Shown one piece after another: positions 61,631-64,000 of a DNA stretch of 64,000 nt. The notes beneath the pieces are model-generated. The model was given only the letters and a program-made list of their open reading frames with translations. It had not been told where the DNA came from and made no database searches. This DNA is from Lepidostoma basale (Eukaryota > Arthropoda > Insecta > Trichoptera > Lepidostomatidae): assembly GCA_022606425.2 (NCBI GenBank), contig JAHDVF020000067.1, positions 1,116,001 to 1,180,000 on the forward strand. Direction: 5' to 3'. Each line of letters starts with the position of its first letter. The stretch's first letter is position 1. The position numbers and the translations under genes are program-made.

Positions 61631-61990
61631 CGTTTTCATTAAAATTATATCTACGAATCCCAATTTTTTCTTGGAACAAAAGATACAAATTGTTGTATGA
61701 ACAACTTCTTAACTGCCCAAATTCATCGTTAAAGGATCAAATGGGATTCTGAGAACGTAAATATAATATTCTTGGAGTTAAGTAGCTTATAAATTTAAAG
61801 CTTTTTGAAAATCTCAAATTCAGATAAAAAACGTCTACTGTTTCAAATTTATATTCTATTCGTTATGGAGTTTTTCTCAAATCGTTTAAGAGTATTGGGC
61901 GTATAGCACAATTTAAAAGATTAGTGAAAGGGGTTTACTTCAAAGAAGAACTCTTAAGAATTATTAAATAAATTTTCGAAAACGTATTAC
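61631..61990. other. Intron 4 spacer, no recognised element
   Basis: Nothing supported. Confidence 0.4.
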
Positions 61991-61994
61991 AACA

Positions 61995-62488
61995 ACTAAC
62001 TAACTAACTAACTAACCATCACACCGTCTCCCCAAAGGGGTAAGCAGAAGTAATGGACTGCTACACTTTTCTTTCCTGACATATTTCTCACGATTTCTCA
62101 ACATTCATACATCGTGTCATGCACGCGCATCGATTTCTCTTACCCCTCACATGGGCGACATTCAATATTTGATTTATTTGATCGTGCCACGTTTTCCTCG
62201 GTCTTCCTCTATTTCTGGTTCCATTTACATCGCTATCATATAATTTTTTAACCATTCTTTCTTCATTCATTCTTTCCGTAACTCAAAACCATCTTAATGA
62301 CCCTTTCATTATTTTGTTCATAACACCATCATTCGCACCGCATTTACTTCTTATATTTTCATTCGACAATCTATCATACACATAGTATCTACACATTCGT
62401 CTAAGAGATCTCATTTCTACTGCATTTATTCTACTTTCATCCTTCTTTTGCCAGTTCCATGCTTCACTTCTATACATACGGGTCGAAC
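61995..62488 (-). pseudogene. LINE-A 3' fragment
   Basis: (AACT)n terminus, then minus frames MNEERMVKKLYDSDVNGTRN, RGRPRKTWHDQINQILNVAH (62088-62270) and MYRSEAWNWQKKDESRINAV, EMRSLRRMCRYYVYDRLSNE (62283-62477), separated by one frameshift at the WFGH motif. Confidence 0.85.
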
Positions 62489-62604
62489 ATTATAAATTAT
62501 TATAAGAACGAACATAGCAATATAAATAATAATAAATTAATGCTTTTATAATCTTATTATAATAAATTATAAAAAATAAATTATTTTTTTATAATCTAAT
62601 TCTA
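62489..62604. other. Spacer
   Basis: AT-rich inverted block ATAATAAATTAT repeats. No element recognised. Confidence 0.3.
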
Positions 62605-62715
62605 TGATTAGCTGTATGAATGTTGAAAAACTAGAGAGGTGTAAGCGGATCGAGGAGTGTGGCGCTCCATTATCTCTGCCTCTCCTTCCGGGGAAAGAGC
62701 GTGATGGTTTGTTAT
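62605..62715 (+). pseudogene. LINE-A terminal scrap
   Basis: AGCTGTATGAATGTTGAAAA, then GTGTGGCGCTCCATTATCTC and TTCCGGGGAAAGAGCGTGAT: the last 110 bases of LINE-A. Confidence 0.7.
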
Positions 62716-62789
62716 TGCTCCTATTGTTATCTAATAATTTTACTGAAATATCTGTATGGTATTTACTAAACTAATTAAGAATTATTAAA

Positions 62790-62865
62790 AATTTATTTTA
62801 ATTCTATTTAGGTTTATGGCTTCGATCGGTTTCGGCTGCTCGCTAAGATCATTAAAACAATATTT
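62790..62865. repeat. PAL-4 remnant cut by PAL-1
   Basis: TTCGATCGGTTTCGGCTGCT, CGCTAAGATCATTAAAAC: left arm of PAL-4, degraded. Confidence 0.45.
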
Positions 62866-63060
62866 TATTAACTTTGTAACAAAACACATTATATAAAATA
62901 GAAAAAATAAAATTCTAATTTACCTGTTTCGAGACACAGAAGCCCTTCATCAGTGTAGTTTCATATTGAAATATATAATATACGAAATAGATATTTTAGC
63001 AAAATGTTCATAAACGTGGTCAATTTTGACAGATGTTAAAATGATAAATTAGAATTAGAC
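62866..63060 (-). repeat. PAL-1 copy
   Basis: The minus strand reads CTGATGA, A, GGGCTTCTGTGTCTC, GAAACAG, with the PAL-1 block GTGGTCAATTTTGACAGATG on the right. This is the third occurrence of a PAL-1 copy beside a PAL-4 sequence. Confidence 0.65.
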
Positions 63061-63219
63061 TGTATATGTAGAGCAAAATTCTTTTTAATTATTTTTATTT
63101 TTGTAATTTACAATTAACTTATGCGAAATTTCTAATAAGAACATTATTATATTTATGGAAGTAAAAAAACATTTAATTATAATATGTACTATAGGTTCGT
63201 ATTTATTGTTTCTTAAAAA

Positions 63220-63410
63220 ATGATGTAAAACTCCATATTAAATAGGTAATACGAATTAAAACGTCAATTTTCTAGAGGTTTTATTATGTTTTATGGGAAT
63301 GACATGTTTCGGCTTTCTAAGGCATTATCAAATGTCTATTCACATAAAATATAATAAAAATTCTAGAAAACTTACGTTTTCATTCGTATTAACTATAATT
63401 TCGTTTTTAA
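63220..63410. repeat. PAL-3 well-preserved copy
   Basis: Minus strand: ATTTGATAA, T, GCC-loop-GGC-type stem, CGAAACATGTC, ATTCCCATAAAACATAATAA, with arms TTTCTAGAGGTTTTATTATG / its complement. Confidence 0.75.
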
Positions 63411-63529
63411 TTAAGCATACAATTTTTTTTTTATTCCAATTAATGCATTTTATGATCCCTCTCATTATTTAATCATATGAATGTATAGTTTTACTAAAAA
63501 ACCTGCAGCTTTCTTAATATTTATAGATA

Positions 63530-63590
63530 ATAAATACGAAAGAAAAGTCTGTTTTCTAGATGTTTTACTATATTATATGGGAGTGACATA
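63530..63590. repeat. PAL-3 left arm interrupted by mariner
   Basis: GTCTGTTTTCTAGATGTTTT, ATATGGGAGTGACAT is the PAL-3 left arm. It stops at TA (63589-63590), the mariner target. Confidence 0.7.
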
Positions 63591-64000
63591 TTAGGTCCTT
63601 ACATATGAAATTGGCGTTTTGCCGTACTGGCAACTTTGATCTCAAATATCTTCTCTTTGGTTAGGAATTCCAAATTCAAATTTATACAGCTATTTACTCA
63701 AGTATTTTTGTTTCGAAAATTATAATTCATTTGTTTTTTCCTAAATTGTTTTTTTTCTTTGCGTCACTCAGTTTACAAAATGGAAAACTTGAAATATCGT
63801 TATTTACGAGTACGAGTTCCACCGTGGCACCAGTGCTGCAGAAACGGCTCGAAGGATTAATGATGTGCATGGCGACGGTGCCGCAAAAGAAAACACAGTG
63901 CGTTTTTGGTTCCAATGTTTTCGTTCTGGAAATTTCGACCTGCAGAACAAGCCCCGTGGACGGCCGGAGACCAAAGTTGATAATGAAGAATTGAAGGCTA
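63591..64000 (+). mobile_element. mariner element, 5' part with transposase N-terminus
   Basis: TIR starts TTAGGTCCTTACATATGAAA directly after a TA. From about 63807 the frame reads YEYEFHRGTSAAETARRIND, VHGDGAAKENTVRFWFQCFR, SGNFDLQNKPRGRPETKVDN, EELKA, the paired helix-turn-helix DNA-binding domain of mariner transposases (the fold also found in SETMAR). The element runs off the window, so the DDE/D catalytic domain is not visible. The ATG at 63780 is out of frame with this domain, so this copy is probably already broken at the N-terminus. A TACGAGTA at 63805-63812 adds two codons (YE) relative to the expected ...YEFHRG. Confidence 0.85.

Noticed and set aside
63591..63780. SETMAR histone methyltransferase gene
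   Set aside because: Only the mariner-type DNA-binding domain is present, directly behind a mariner TIR and TA. There is no SET domain.

Overview
The window is AT-rich animal DNA holding the 5' part of one split protein-coding gene on the + strand. It is an alkaline phosphatase (probably the secreted or GPI-anchored insect type), with four coding exons at 1132-1225, 16050-16131, 41506-41668 and 54219-54393. They join in phase (94+82+163+175 = 514 nt, 171 codons plus one base) and stop at a donor site, so the gene continues beyond position 64000. Introns of about 14.8, 25.4 and 12.5 kb, plus more than 9.6 kb of a fourth, make up almost everything else. The repeat content (a mariner with a SETMAR-like transposase start, tRNA-derived SINEs, many RTE-like LINE fragments, TTAA-flanked piggyBac-like elements) suggests an insect, most likely a moth or butterfly. 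The species assignment is inference.

The introns are packed with dead mobile elements. The dominant one, called LINE-A here, is a non-LTR retrotransposon with about 40 fragments. Its reverse transcriptase carries YADD and ends in a WFGHM...RGRPRKTWHDQI tail and a (TTAG)n 3' end. Further LINE families are called B (EAFEMWIHRRMLRIPW), C (YGLETVTLSKKS), D (TYGIESGADT), E (RAGCLEWIGNVCRT), F (WNSLP), G (a stop-riddled RIARxKxxWAxxV family) and H (YPWLFPTxFLLGMLGYxSL). There are also three SINE-like families (two tRNA-derived, one carrying a LINE-A 3' end), three copies of a ~0.8-kb piggyBac-like element, a pogo/Tigger-type MITE, a second TIR MITE, a candidate solo LTR and, at the right edge, the start of a mariner.

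Most unusual is a set of at least six palindromic repeat families (PAL-1 to PAL-7 here). Most arms carry a hammerhead-ribozyme-like arrangement: a core of the CTGATGA type, a stem-loop, GAAAC, a very short self-complementary stem III, GTC or a close variant, then a stem I strand. Two copies have clear 13-bp and 17-bp target-site duplications, which points to retrotransposition-style insertion. A second unusual signal is a recurring 8-mer, TACGAGTA/TACTCGTA (12 sites). In eight cases it can be read against a related repeat copy as TA converted to TA-CGAG-TA, which resembles a transposon-excision scar.

Layout: 1-1131 is 5' flank with a LINE end and a PAL-2 element. 1132-16131 holds exons 1-2 with LINE-A, REP-X, PAL and piggyBac-like repeats between. 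16132-41505 is intron 2, with nested PAL/LINE insertions, a 33-bp minisatellite, LINE families A-F and H, and MITEs. 41506-54393 holds exons 3-4 with SINEs, LINE-B/D/H and the third piggyBac-like copy. 54394-64000 is intron 4, with LINE-A, -B, -D and -H, PAL elements and the mariner.
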